64,000 nucleotides of DNA, from positions 27,132-91,131 of the forward strand of contig JAJEAG010000090.1 in NCBI GenBank assembly GCA_022824265.1, given 5' to 3'. The DNA comes from Candidatus Poribacteria bacterium. Its GTDB lineage: Bacteria > Poribacteria > WGA-4E > WGA-3G. The position numbers and the translations under genes are program-made. Positions within the stretch are counted from its first letter, which is position 1; every line of letters starts with the position of its first letter. Of this stretch, positions 1 to 8,640 are shown one piece after another. Below the pieces are notes generated by a model. It saw nothing but the letters and a program-made list of their open reading frames with translations, was not told the DNA's origin and made no database searches.

Positions 1-2
1 GT

Positions 3-86
3 GAGTCACTGGAAGCTAAGCAAATATGGGATGTTATGCTGAGAATGATTAGTATTATGATTATTGGGGTTCGTTTCACTTGTTAA
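3..86 (+). CDS. possible 3' end of a gene truncated by the window edge
   Basis: An open frame enters from the left edge and ends at a TAA at 84-86. The 27 visible codons read ESLEAKQIWDVMLRM followed by a hydrophobic stretch ending in RFTC. No family can be assigned from so little sequence. It would converge on the PorV-like gene, whose stop lies about 20 bases further on. It may equally be a chance open frame. Confidence 0.25.
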   Translation, partial: ESLEAKQIWDVMLRMISIMIIGVRFTC

Positions 87-106
87 CTAATTCCTAATTT
101 GAAAAA

Positions 107-1225
107 CTAAAATACGATTATACCTGTCATCTCAATTAGTCTCTCTTGTAATGGTCCAAATCGTGGACCGTATGTCAAATCTAAATTAAATAAATATATT
201 TTTACGCCAATTCCGTAGGTAATGTAATCAGCGAAGTCAGGTAAATTAATTCCGGGTTCAGATTTGTATCCAACCCTTAATGCCAGTGTATTACCAAGCC
301 AGTATTCCAAACCGAGATTTTTTTGTAAATGTCGCCATTCAAATGCTCGGTAGCCAACGCCTCTTTCAGATAAAAGCTGCTCTCTTGTAAGCATGTCTGC
401 TTCCGATCTTTCAGCATTAAGCCTTTCCAAATCAACATCTAATTCTGTTTCATCTTCTCTCAATTTATCAATATATGCTGAAATCCCAGTTACAAACCGA
501 AGGTGGTTATATCTATCCTGATACAGGCTCATTGAAGTCCCAATCCTAAGCATACGTGGTAATGGGTCTGCTTGGTTTTCATCAATAAATGAGATACCCG
601 GACCGACGTTCTGTATCGCTAAACCGATAGTAGTCGGTATCGGTCTAAATGGAAGTAAATACTGAATTCCCATATCAACCGCATAAGAAGATCCGCTCTC
701 CCTACCTAATACCATACGTATCATCTTTGCATTGATACCTGCTGCTAATGAACTTGTGAGAGTATCTGCATAAGATAAAGTTAACGCCATATTCGTCCCA
801 AGACTTTCTTCACGAAGTACATCAGGAGAATCACTGGTAACGGCAATTGTTCCCTGCCCGTTCAGTTGCAGAGTTGCACCAACAGTGCCTATCTCTCCGA
901 GTGGTAATGCTCCAGAAATGAAGGTATAATATAATCCTTCTCCTGCTTCTCCAAATGGACCACTGTAATCCGTGTAAAACATAGATGCTTGAGCACCCAT
1001 TTTACCGGATCGTATTCTGCTTTCTGGCATCTGTGCTAAACCACTTGGATTCCAAAGAGATGCAGTTACATCTCCAGACATAGCAGAAAATGCATCTCCT
1101 AATGCTCTGGCTCGAGCACCACCACCTAAACTTAATATTTGTGCGCCTGTCCTACCCGGACCCGCCAACACTGTTGATGGTATAATGAAAACTATCAATA
1201 ATAATGTAGTGACATATCTAAACAT
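107..1225 (-). CDS. PorV/PorQ-like (UPF0164) outer-membrane beta-barrel protein
   Basis: The 372-residue product starts with a clear signal peptide (hydrophobic residues about 4-20, then VLAGPG). Directly after it comes the family hallmark: a glycine-rich GGGARARALGDAF block followed by SLWNPSGLA. The rest is alternating beta-strand sequence ending in a hydrophobic residue (GIIVF), as expected for an outer-membrane barrel. Members of this family are FadL-like barrels; PorV itself works with the type IX secretion system in Bacteroidota, but homologues also occur in lineages where that role is unproven. The gene is divergent from lnt across about 290 bases. Family assignment is firm; a role in secretion is only inference. 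Confidence 0.8.
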   Translation of the reverse strand: MFRYVTTLLLIVFIIPSTVLAGPGRTGAQILSLGGGARARALGDAFSAMSGDVTASLWNPSGLAQMPESRIRSGKMGAQASMFYTDYSGPFGEAGEGLYYTFISGALPLGEIGTVGATLQLNGQGTIAVTSDSPDVLREESLGTNMALTLSYADTLTSSLAAGINAKMIRMVLGRESGSSYAVDMGIQYLLPFRPIPTTIGLAIQNVGPGISFIDENQADPLPRMLRIGTSMSLYQDRYNHLRFVTGISAYIDKLREDETELDVDLERLNAERSEADMLTREQLLSERGVGYRAFEWRHLQKNLGLEYWLGNTLALRVGYKSEPGINLPDFADYITYGIGVKIYLFNLDLTYGPRFGPLQERLIEMTGIIVF

Positions 1226-1493
1226 AAAAAAAGCACGACTATCTTCGTAGATATTAAGGTAATGTCTACAAGAATAGTACCTCCGTATATCGTTGATTTA
1301 ATGGAATTATAAATGTATTAGAATATATCTATAAACGTCTATCATACTATTTCGGTTTACATTTATTGAAGTTACTATAGATATGATGCAACTAATGCAT
1401 AAGACAATTATATTACATTTATATAGAGAATATCAACCAGATATATAGCCAAGATATATTACGAGTCATCACGTCAAACAGTTTTTCTTTTAG

Positions 1494-1522
1494 TTGACAC
1501 TTACAGGTAGATATGTTAATAT
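1494..1522 (+). promoter_or_regulatory. promoter overlapping the 5' end of lnt
   Basis: TTGACA at 1494-1499 is followed, after 17 bases, by TAATAT at 1517-1522. If this promoter is used, transcription begins near 1529, downstream of the ATG at 1513, so lnt translation would have to begin at GTG 1546 or later. Confidence 0.5.
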
Positions 1523-3162
1523 GTTTCAATAATCATTACCTACCTGTGGAAAACATTTTGAATACAATTAAACGACACCGTTATCTGTTTGCTTTAAGTT
1601 CAGGCGTAATCTTATTTTGTAGTTTTCCCAGTGTTAATTTCTTCCCTCTTGCATGGTTTGGATTAGTTCCGTTGTTACTAACACTGCAATCCGTTGATCG
1701 TTGGAAAACTGCATTCAGCCTTGGATATGTAGCAGGATTCCTGTTTTTCGCGGGTTTATTGTTAGCAATAGCATTATTATATCCTTATGCGAATATTTTT
1801 ACAACAGTTTTGGGATATTTGCTGTTAGTAGGATATACAGCACTCTACTTTGCAGTAGCAGCAGTATTAGTATATCATTTGCCGTGGCAGTCAGGGATAC
1901 TATATCCTTTGGGAGTAGCAACTATATGGGTGGGTTTAGAATGGGTGCGTAGTTGGCTACTCACAGGATTCCCATGGGGTAACATCGGTTATTCTCAATG
2001 GAATTACCAACCCAGTATTCAAATAGCATCCTTTGCTGGCGTATATGGCGTAAGTTTTGTTATCGTCTTTTTCAATGCGGGGATTGCAGCCTTTATTCGC
2101 AGCAGACATGAATGGAGAAAGGAATTTGTTACTGTTCTTGTTCCTTGTCTACTGGCAGGGATAACTCTCATTTACGGATATGTCATTATCAATAATGATA
2201 AAGACAACCAGACAGAAACTATCAAAGTTGCCCTTGTACCAGGAAATATACCCCAAATTGAAAAATGGAAATCAGAAAATGTCGGAAAGATTGTAAAGAA
2301 ATACCTCAATTTGACACAAAAAAGTGCAGTTGAAAACCCAGATGTAATTGTCCTGCCTGAGACGACATTTAGAGGAGGAATGTTATCTGGTGAATGGGCA
2401 GTACAAGTGTCATTTCGCCAATGGACGAAATTTCATAACGTGTACAAACAGATGTTTGGAGAAAATGGCGGCATACCTATGCTTATCGGAGCAACGGACG
2501 TTGATACATTTGAAGATTTATACAATCGAGTTATTTCTGTATCTTCCGAAGGAGAATTACTTGGGAAATACGCAAAAATGCGTCTGGTTCCGTTTGGTGA
2601 ATATGTGCCTTTAGCAGACTTTCTTCCAAATTTTGTTCAATTTCATCCTTTTGAAAATGGAAAGGAAATTAAATTATTACCAATAACAATTAATGAAAAA
2701 AACCAATCTCGCAGCCAGACCATAGAAGTAGGCACTTCAATATGCTTTGAGTCGTCTTTTCCAAACCATTTTCGTAGGTTTGTGAAAAATGGTGCTAATG
2801 TAATGGCAATACTTACCAACGATGCTTGGTTTGTTGGTACAGCCTTACCGGAACTTCATTTAGCAATGGCACCATTTCGTGCTGTTGAAAACCGAGTTGC
2901 AGTTTTTCGATGTGCAAATGGAGGATATACATGTGCTGTTGATAAATTTGGACGTATCAGTACACCCTTTGTAACGCCACATACATCTGATGAGTTCTTA
3001 ATTGCAAATGTGGCACTGTCAGATGGAGATCATACATTATATACTCGTTATGGAGATTGGTTGCCAATTCTATGTGGTATACTTTGTTTAGCATTGATAA
3101 TATATAAAATTTTAATACATTACTCAGTTATCAAGTCTGATGACAGACAAATTGAAAGGTGA
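1513..3162 (+). CDS. lnt: apolipoprotein N-acyltransferase
   Basis: Lnt transfers the third acyl chain to the N-terminal cysteine of lipoproteins in the inner membrane. The product (549 residues from ATG 1513; E. coli has 512) has about seven hydrophobic segments in the first 225 residues and then a carbon-nitrogen hydrolase domain. The catalytic triad is visible: Glu in VLPETTF (about 283), Lys in KYAKMRLVPFGEY (about 355) and Cys in SICFESSFP (about 411). A last hydrophobic segment anchors the C terminus. A weak AGGTAG precedes ATG 1513, but a good promoter overlaps that codon, so GTG 1546 (VENILNTIK...) may be the real start. prfB begins 3 bases after the stop, so the two are probably co-transcribed. 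Confidence 0.9.
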   Translation: MLICFNNHYLPVENILNTIKRHRYLFALSSGVILFCSFPSVNFFPLAWFGLVPLLLTLQSVDRWKTAFSLGYVAGFLFFAGLLLAIALLYPYANIFTTVLGYLLLVGYTALYFAVAAVLVYHLPWQSGILYPLGVATIWVGLEWVRSWLLTGFPWGNIGYSQWNYQPSIQIASFAGVYGVSFVIVFFNAGIAAFIRSRHEWRKEFVTVLVPCLLAGITLIYGYVIINNDKDNQTETIKVALVPGNIPQIEKWKSENVGKIVKKYLNLTQKSAVENPDVIVLPETTFRGGMLSGEWAVQVSFRQWTKFHNVYKQMFGENGGIPMLIGATDVDTFEDLYNRVISVSSEGELLGKYAKMRLVPFGEYVPLADFLPNFVQFHPFENGKEIKLLPITINEKNQSRSQTIEVGTSICFESSFPNHFRRFVKNGANVMAILTNDAWFVGTALPELHLAMAPFRAVENRVAVFRCANGGYTCAVDKFGRISTPFVTPHTSDEFLIANVALSDGDHTLYTRYGDWLPILCGILCLALIIYKILIHYSVIKSDDRQIER

Positions 3163-3165
3163 TAA

Positions 3166-4264
3166 ATGTTAACAGATATAAAAACAGATGTTGATTCAGT
3201 AATAACGCGACTAAATGAACTTAGGGGGTTTCTTTGACCTTGCTTCAAAACAGAAAGAATTAGAGGATCTGGAAAAAGAAGCGATGGCAACCGATTTTTG
3301 GGGGAATATACAGCGCGTACAGACTGTAAATCAACGTATTGCAGCCCTAAAAGATGAAATCGGTGAATATGAAAAGTTGAGGAGTTCGGTTGATGATATA
3401 CAGACTCTCTTGGAACTTGCTATAGAGGAAGATGATACGAGTTTAGAATCGGAGATTCAGAATGGATTATCAACCATCGGTACACAGTTTGAGAAAATTG
3501 AACTCCGATTAATGTTGGATGGAGAGTTCGATGAGAACAATGCAATCCTAAACATTCATCCTGGTGCAGGAGGTGTTGACGCACAAGATTGGGCAGGAAT
3601 GCTAATGCGTATGTATCTCCGTTGGTGCGATCAACATAACTATACAACTGAAATCGTTGACCTAACATCTGGTGATGAAGCTGGTATAAAAGGTGCAACT
3701 ATTTTAGTGAAAGGTGTTTACGCTTATGGTTACCTAAAGGCAGAATCAGGTGTGCACCGTCTTGTCCGTCTGTCACCGTATGACTTTAACAATCGTCGAC
3801 ATACCTCTTTTGCTGCGGTGCACCTTACGCCTGAGATTGATGACAACATAGAGGTGGAAATAAACACAGAAGACCTACGCATAGATACCTACCGAGCAAG
3901 TGGTGCTGGTGGACAACATGTCAACGTAACCGATTCCGCTGTTAGAATAACTCACATACCTACCAATATTATGGTACAGTGTCAGAATGAACGATCTCAA
4001 CACAGAAACCGAGAAATTGCCATGAAAGTACTCCGTTCTCGACTGTTCAACCATTTTCAAGCACAACGTGACGAAGAAATTGCGAAACTACAACCAGAAA
4101 GACGGAATATTGACTTCGGAAGTCAAATTCGATCTTATGTCCTTCATCCATATCAACGTGTTAAAGATACCCGAACAAATATAGAGACCGGTAATGTTGA
4201 TGCTGTCCTAAACGGTGAAATTGATATGTTTATTGAGAGTTATCTGAAAATCAAACCCACCTAA
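3166..4264 (+). CDS. prfB: peptide chain release factor 2 (programmed +1 frameshift)
   Basis: RF2 terminates translation at UGA and UAA. Translation starts at ATG 3166 after an AGGTGA site that overlaps the lnt stop. The first 23 codons end at an in-frame TGA (3235-3237) inside the classic RF2 autoregulatory slip site; skipping T3235 joins the zero frame to the +1 frame, which runs to 4264 and gives 365 residues, the E. coli length. GGQ, which triggers peptide release, is at about 248-250 (SGAGGQHVN). The stop-codon recognition loop reads SPY where E. coli has SPF. Reading only the downstream frame from ATG 3215 gives a wrong N terminus (MNLGGFF). The frameshift makes RF2 sense its own level. 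Very secure. Confidence 0.96.
3220..3238 (+). promoter_or_regulatory. RF2 programmed +1 frameshift signal
   Basis: The codons read CTT AGG GGG TTT CTT TGA C. AGGGGG acts as an internal Shine-Dalgarno element three bases before the CTT slip codon, and TGA followed by C is a poor termination context. This matches the E. coli arrangement, with TTT in place of TAT. Confidence 0.95.
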
Positions 4265-4295
4265 TAAGTGTTAGCCCACAGTATAGGAGTAACTC

Positions 4296-5687
4296 ATGAA
4301 TATCTATAGAACTTTTCTGTATATATCAATCGTAATTTATTGTTTATGTGTAAATGCGATTCTATTTGCAGCGGTAGTTCAAGTGCCTTCAGATCAACCG
4401 ACAATTCAATCAGGTATTGATGCTGTAAAAGACGGTGATACGGTTATAGTTGCTGATGGAATCTATAGTGGTGAAGGTAATACTAACATAGATTTCAAGG
4501 GTAAACAAATTACCTTAAAATCACAGAATGGTCCAGAGACAACTATAATCAACTGTCTATCCACACCAAATTCACGAGGATTTATTTTCCAAAATGAGGA
4601 ATCTAATGATACTGTGTTAGAAGGCTTTACAATTAAGAATGGAAATAATAGTGATGGTGGTGGAATCTTATGTGATGTTTCGTCACCGACGATAAAGAAT
4701 TGTATTATAACTGATAACAGCGGTGGAGGAATATTCTGTATTGTTTCTGAGGCTAAAATAATTGACTGTCAGATTACAAACAACCGAGATGGCAATGGTA
4801 TCCTGATTTTAGAACCGGATACGAGGAATGGTGAGGTAATAGAAAAACCTATTAGTGGACCGAGTCTAATCAATTGTGATATATCTGAAAATAAAGGACA
4901 TGGAATTTATTGTTTGCTTCATGCATCCGCAACAATAATAAAAAGCACAGTCTCTCAAAACATTGGTCGAGGTATTTTTTGTAACTCTTTTTCAGGTGCA
5001 AAAATTACGAATTGTATAATCTCACAGAACTTGGACGGCGGTGTTGAATGCAGGGAATATTCAGGAATGACAATTACTGATTCGATTATCAAACAGAATA
5101 CTGCGAAAAATGGTGGTGGTATCTCCATCAGTCCTACATCAAGACTGAATGCTATTGGCTGTGTTATCGCAGAAAATATAGCAACAGAATCTGGTGGTGG
5201 TATTGATTCTATTTCTACCTTTGGACATGTAAACATATCATATTGTACAATTACAAGAAACTCAGCGAATAATAGAGGTGGAGGGGTGCATGCTCTTCTT
5301 GAAGGTTCAACCTTCAAATGCACTAAATCTATTATTTGGGACAATACATCAAATGGTACACACGCAGAATTTTTCGGATCTGGTCCAACAGTTCGTATTA
5401 TTTCATGTGTTTTACGAGGCGGACTTGATAGTTTCGGAGAACAATGGGCTAAGTCTATTGTTTATAAAGATAGTATTGATGAAGACCCACTGTTCGTAAA
5501 TGCTGAGAATGGGAATTATACACTTAAACGTGCAAGTCCGGCAATAGAAATGGGAGCAACCGCATCCCGTGAAGAAGAGAATCAAGAAGCAAATGATCAA
5601 GGAGAAGAGAATTTTATTGAGGAATCTCTTAGTGTGTCCTCTGTAGGGAAACGAATAATTAAATGGGCAGACCTGAAGCGTAACTAA
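4296..5687 (+). CDS. secreted right-handed parallel beta-helix protein, copy 1
   Basis: The 463-residue product has a signal peptide (hydrophobic about 8-27) and a start block VPSDQPTIQSGIDAVKDGDTV typical of pectate-lyase-like beta-helices, in which a glycine/asparagine-rich body of about 20-25-residue rungs follows (repeated GGGI, ISQN and NCII motifs). It is the first of three tandem paralogues separated by 27-base gaps. The N-terminal block and the C-terminal tail (VGKRIIKWADLKRN) are conserved in all three; the middle diverges. Compared with copies 2 and 3 it is a little more compact in the first rungs. A good Shine-Dalgarno (TAGGAG) precedes the ATG. Such folds often bind or cut polysaccharides, but no catalytic set could be identified, so function is unknown. 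Confidence 0.8.
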   Translation: MNIYRTFLYISIVIYCLCVNAILFAAVVQVPSDQPTIQSGIDAVKDGDTVIVADGIYSGEGNTNIDFKGKQITLKSQNGPETTIINCLSTPNSRGFIFQNEESNDTVLEGFTIKNGNNSDGGGILCDVSSPTIKNCIITDNSGGGIFCIVSEAKIIDCQITNNRDGNGILILEPDTRNGEVIEKPISGPSLINCDISENKGHGIYCLLHASATIIKSTVSQNIGRGIFCNSFSGAKITNCIISQNLDGGVECREYSGMTITDSIIKQNTAKNGGGISISPTSRLNAIGCVIAENIATESGGGIDSISTFGHVNISYCTITRNSANNRGGGVHALLEGSTFKCTKSIIWDNTSNGTHAEFFGSGPTVRIISCVLRGGLDSFGEQWAKSIVYKDSIDEDPLFVNAENGNYTLKRASPAIEMGATASREEENQEANDQGEENFIEESLSVSSVGKRIIKWADLKRN

Positions 5688-5714
5688 ATAGTGGCGTAAG
5701 ATTAGGAGGATTAC

Positions 5715-7100
5715 ATGAACATTAATAGATTTTGTGTCCACATCTTTATCTATATAATTTTGCTTTGTGTGAATATCTCAACCTATGCTGTAACAATCAA
5801 TGTCCCTGTTGATCAACCAACGATTCAGGCGGGTATTGACGCTGCACAAAACGGTGATACAGTTTTAGTTGCTAATGGAATATACAAAGGTGAAGGAAAT
5901 GTAAACATTGACTTTAAAGGCAAACAAATTACAGTTAAGTCAGAGAATGGTCCAGAAGCAACAATCATCAACTGTTTGTGGACCCCAAATACACGTGGTT
6001 TCACCTTCCAAAATGAAGAGACACATGCCTCAGTATTAGATGGATTTACTATAAAAAATGGTAGAAATTTGAATGGTGGTGGGATTTACTGCAATCATGC
6101 CTCCCCAACAATTAAGAATTGTGTCATTGCTTGGAACAAAGCACTTAGGGACGAAAGTGGTACAGGACGTGGTGGTGGAATTTATTGTTTCAATTCTGAG
6201 GGAATAATAATTGATTCTACTATCTCACACAATATAGCGGAATACACTTATGGCGGTGGTGTTTATTTTGATGGAAATAATGTGGAAACAGATGGATTTT
6301 TAAGAGAAACGTATTTTCAACCGCAACTAATCAATTGTATTATTTCAGAGAATACTGGAAGTGGAGTCCATATACTGGACTACGTAAAAACAGAAATAAT
6401 AGACACCAAGATATTGCATAACAGTTTACGCGGTATTGTTTGTTCATTTTTTGCAGGTAGTACATACATTACAAATTGTGAAATTGTCCAAAACACTGGG
6501 GGTGGTTTGGAAGTAGGTGAGTATTCCAGACTAAAGATCGAAAATTCATACATCAGACAAAATACCGCTGAATATGGTGGAGGTATTTTCTGTAGTCCAT
6601 CAGGAATAATTGAAGTCTCTAACTGTATTATAGCTGAAAACATAGCCACGAGGGCGGGTGGTGGAATTGATGTCGGTGAGTCTAAGCATGGATACGCAGA
6701 AATTACTCATTGCACAATCACGCGGAATACCGCAGGCGAGAGTGGTGGAGGTATATATGTTTATACTCATACCTCTTTTAAGTTAATTAATTCAATTGTC
6801 TGGGGTAATAAATCGGATGACAGAAATCCGGAGGTATATATTTCTGGTAGAGGTATCGTATTTAAATCAAACACTATTAGGGATGGACTCGATCGTATTG
6901 GTCAAGAACCTGATGGAAATTTGTTTGTTTATGAGGACAACATTGATAAGGATCCGCTTTTTAGAGATCCTGACAGAGGAGACTATAGACTTAGGGGAAA
7001 TAGTCCAGCATTAGGTATGGGACCACAAACTTCGGTTGGAGGTGCTCTAAGTGTTGTACCTGTTGGGAAACGGTTGTTAAGATGGGCTGATTTAAAATAA
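5715..7100 (+). CDS. secreted right-handed parallel beta-helix protein, copy 2
   Basis: The 461-residue paralogue has the same plan as the gene before it: signal peptide, then VPVDQPTIQAGIDAAQNGDTV, a rung region with repeated GGGIYC and IISENTG motifs, a low-complexity-free end, and the shared tail VGKRLLRWADLK. AGGAGG lies just upstream of the ATG. Tandem duplication is evident from near-identical runs around NIDFKGKQIT and NGPEATIINC. The rung region contains an extra segment (about 137-160) absent from copy 1 but shared with copy 3, so copies 2 and 3 look like the more recent pair. Function unknown; probably exported or surface-located. Confidence 0.8.
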   Translation: MNINRFCVHIFIYIILLCVNISTYAVTINVPVDQPTIQAGIDAAQNGDTVLVANGIYKGEGNVNIDFKGKQITVKSENGPEATIINCLWTPNTRGFTFQNEETHASVLDGFTIKNGRNLNGGGIYCNHASPTIKNCVIAWNKALRDESGTGRGGGIYCFNSEGIIIDSTISHNIAEYTYGGGVYFDGNNVETDGFLRETYFQPQLINCIISENTGSGVHILDYVKTEIIDTKILHNSLRGIVCSFFAGSTYITNCEIVQNTGGGLEVGEYSRLKIENSYIRQNTAEYGGGIFCSPSGIIEVSNCIIAENIATRAGGGIDVGESKHGYAEITHCTITRNTAGESGGGIYVYTHTSFKLINSIVWGNKSDDRNPEVYISGRGIVFKSNTIRDGLDRIGQEPDGNLFVYEDNIDKDPLFRDPDRGDYRLRGNSPALGMGPQTSVGGALSVVPVGKRLLRWADLK

Positions 7101-7127
7101 AAATAAACAATAAAATGTGAGAAATTC

Positions 7128-8528
7128 ATGAAAATCTATAAGTTTCTTGTATATATTACTGTTTTATTTTTATTGCTCTTTGTTAATATCACATCCAATG
7201 CTGAAGTATTTCATATTCCCGCAGATAAACCAACAATTCAAGCAGGTATTGATGTAGCAAAAGATGGGGATACTGTTTTAGTCGCTAATGGAGTATACAA
7301 AGGTGAAGGAAACGTCAATATAGATTTCAAAGGTAAAAACATTACCGTTAAGTCACAGAATGGTCCTGAAGCCACAACAGTCCACTGTTTATCTGAACCG
7401 AATACCCGTGGGTTTATCTTCCAGAATGGAGAAACCAACGATGCTGTGTTAGATGGATTTACAATAAGATATGGCATCCATGATAATGGTGGAGGAATAT
7501 ACTGTAATAATGGATCACCGACGATTAAAAATTGTGTAATAGAATGGAACAGAACTGTTAAAACCGACAATGTTAATGGCCGAGGTGGTGGAATTTATTG
7601 TTTTAATTCTGATGCGAAGATAATCGATTCTATAATCTCACACAATAGTGCAGAATCTGCTTATGGCGGCGGTGTCTACTTTGATGGGGACTCTATTATA
7701 GACGGTGTTTTCGTACGTGAGACCGTCAGTGAACCTTCCCTTCTGCGTTGTACTATTTCTGACAATACTGGCAGTGGAGTTCATGTCCACTCCTTTGTAC
7801 TACCCCAATTAAAAAATTCCAAAATATTACATAATAGTTGGGGTGGCATAGTATGTGCTTTTTTTAACACAAACGGAACAAACATTACACATTGCGAAAT
7901 TGCACAAAACACTGGTGCTGGTGTTTCAGCGCGGGAGTATTCTATCCTGAACATCACTGATTCTATCATTAAGCAAAATATTGCCAAAGAGGGTGGCGGG
8001 ATAAACTGCGGTCCAACAGCATCGATTTATGTCTCGGAATGTGTTATCACAGAAAATATAGCAACGAAGTTTGGTGGTGGAATCAACATCGATTCAACCA
8101 GAGGTGAAGCAAAAATCTCATATTGTACAATTACTCAGAATACAGCAAGTGAGAAAGGTGGCGGAATTTATGTTTGGAGTCAAACCTCTTTTTCATTAAC
8201 TAACTCAATTGTATGGGGTAATAACACTGAAGTCAGTCATGACGATGCTTTTATTCAACAAGATTTGTTTGCCAATATTACCGTCATAAATTGCTGCATT
8301 AAAAATAGAATTCAAGACATAGCATTAATATTTCAATGGGATATAGCAAATATTCAAGGAAACATCCATGAAGATCCACTTTTTGTTGATGCTGAAGGTG
8401 GTGACTATAGACTTAAACCTGACAGTCCTGCTTTAGCAATGGGTGCGTATTCGACATTTGACGAAATTGTAAGTGTCACTTCAGTTGGGAAAAAGGTTGT
8501 TTTGTGGGCAGAACTGAAACAAAATTAA
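7128..8528 (+). CDS. secreted right-handed parallel beta-helix protein, copy 3
   Basis: Third tandem copy, 466 residues, with a signal peptide (hydrophobic about 8-25), the start block IPADKPTIQAGIDVAKDGDTV, rungs rich in GGGIYC, ISDNTG and CVITENIATK, and the conserved tail VGKKVVLWAELKQN. It shares with copy 2 the inserted segment containing GRGGGIYCFNS. Its ribosome binding site is weaker (TGAGAA) than in the first two copies, so expression may fall along the cluster. Next downstream is lysS, which has its own promoter, so the three beta-helix genes probably form one transcription unit, perhaps extending from lnt-prfB. Confidence 0.8.
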   Translation: MKIYKFLVYITVLFLLLFVNITSNAEVFHIPADKPTIQAGIDVAKDGDTVLVANGVYKGEGNVNIDFKGKNITVKSQNGPEATTVHCLSEPNTRGFIFQNGETNDAVLDGFTIRYGIHDNGGGIYCNNGSPTIKNCVIEWNRTVKTDNVNGRGGGIYCFNSDAKIIDSIISHNSAESAYGGGVYFDGDSIIDGVFVRETVSEPSLLRCTISDNTGSGVHVHSFVLPQLKNSKILHNSWGGIVCAFFNTNGTNITHCEIAQNTGAGVSAREYSILNITDSIIKQNIAKEGGGINCGPTASIYVSECVITENIATKFGGGINIDSTRGEAKISYCTITQNTASEKGGGIYVWSQTSFSLTNSIVWGNNTEVSHDDAFIQQDLFANITVINCCIKNRIQDIALIFQWDIANIQGNIHEDPLFVDAEGGDYRLKPDSPALAMGAYSTFDEIVSVTSVGKKVVLWAELKQN

Positions 8529-8576
8529 TTTTCACACATATCAAGTATGGTTGCATTTAATGACCATGATTTCATG

Positions 8577-8605
8577 TTGCAACATTCAGGAAATGAAGGT
8601 ATAAT
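8577..8605 (+). promoter_or_regulatory. promoter for lysS
   Basis: TTGCAA at 8577-8582 and a consensus TATAAT at 8600-8605 are separated by 17 bases. The predicted transcript starts near 8612 and leaves a leader of about 30 bases with a strong AGGAGGG. Confidence 0.65.
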
Positions 8606-8640
8606 TAATATGTTTACAAGGAAGAAAGGAGGGTAGACAC

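Noticed and set aside
107..1225. Proof of a type IX secretion system
   Set aside because: A single PorV-like barrel is not enough, and the beta-helix tail does not match the known type IX C-terminal domain.
3215..4264. prfB as a normal gene starting at 3215
   Set aside because: The N-terminal MNLGGFF does not fit RF2; the frameshift from 3166 gives the family-consistent start and length.
4955..5344. 129-residue minus-strand open frame
   Set aside because: It is the complement of the repeat-rich beta-helix gene and has no ribosome site or recognisable domain.
4296..8528. Repeat array (CRISPR or tandem DNA repeat)
   Set aside because: The similarity is protein-level and between paralogous genes; there are no short direct repeats with regular spacers.
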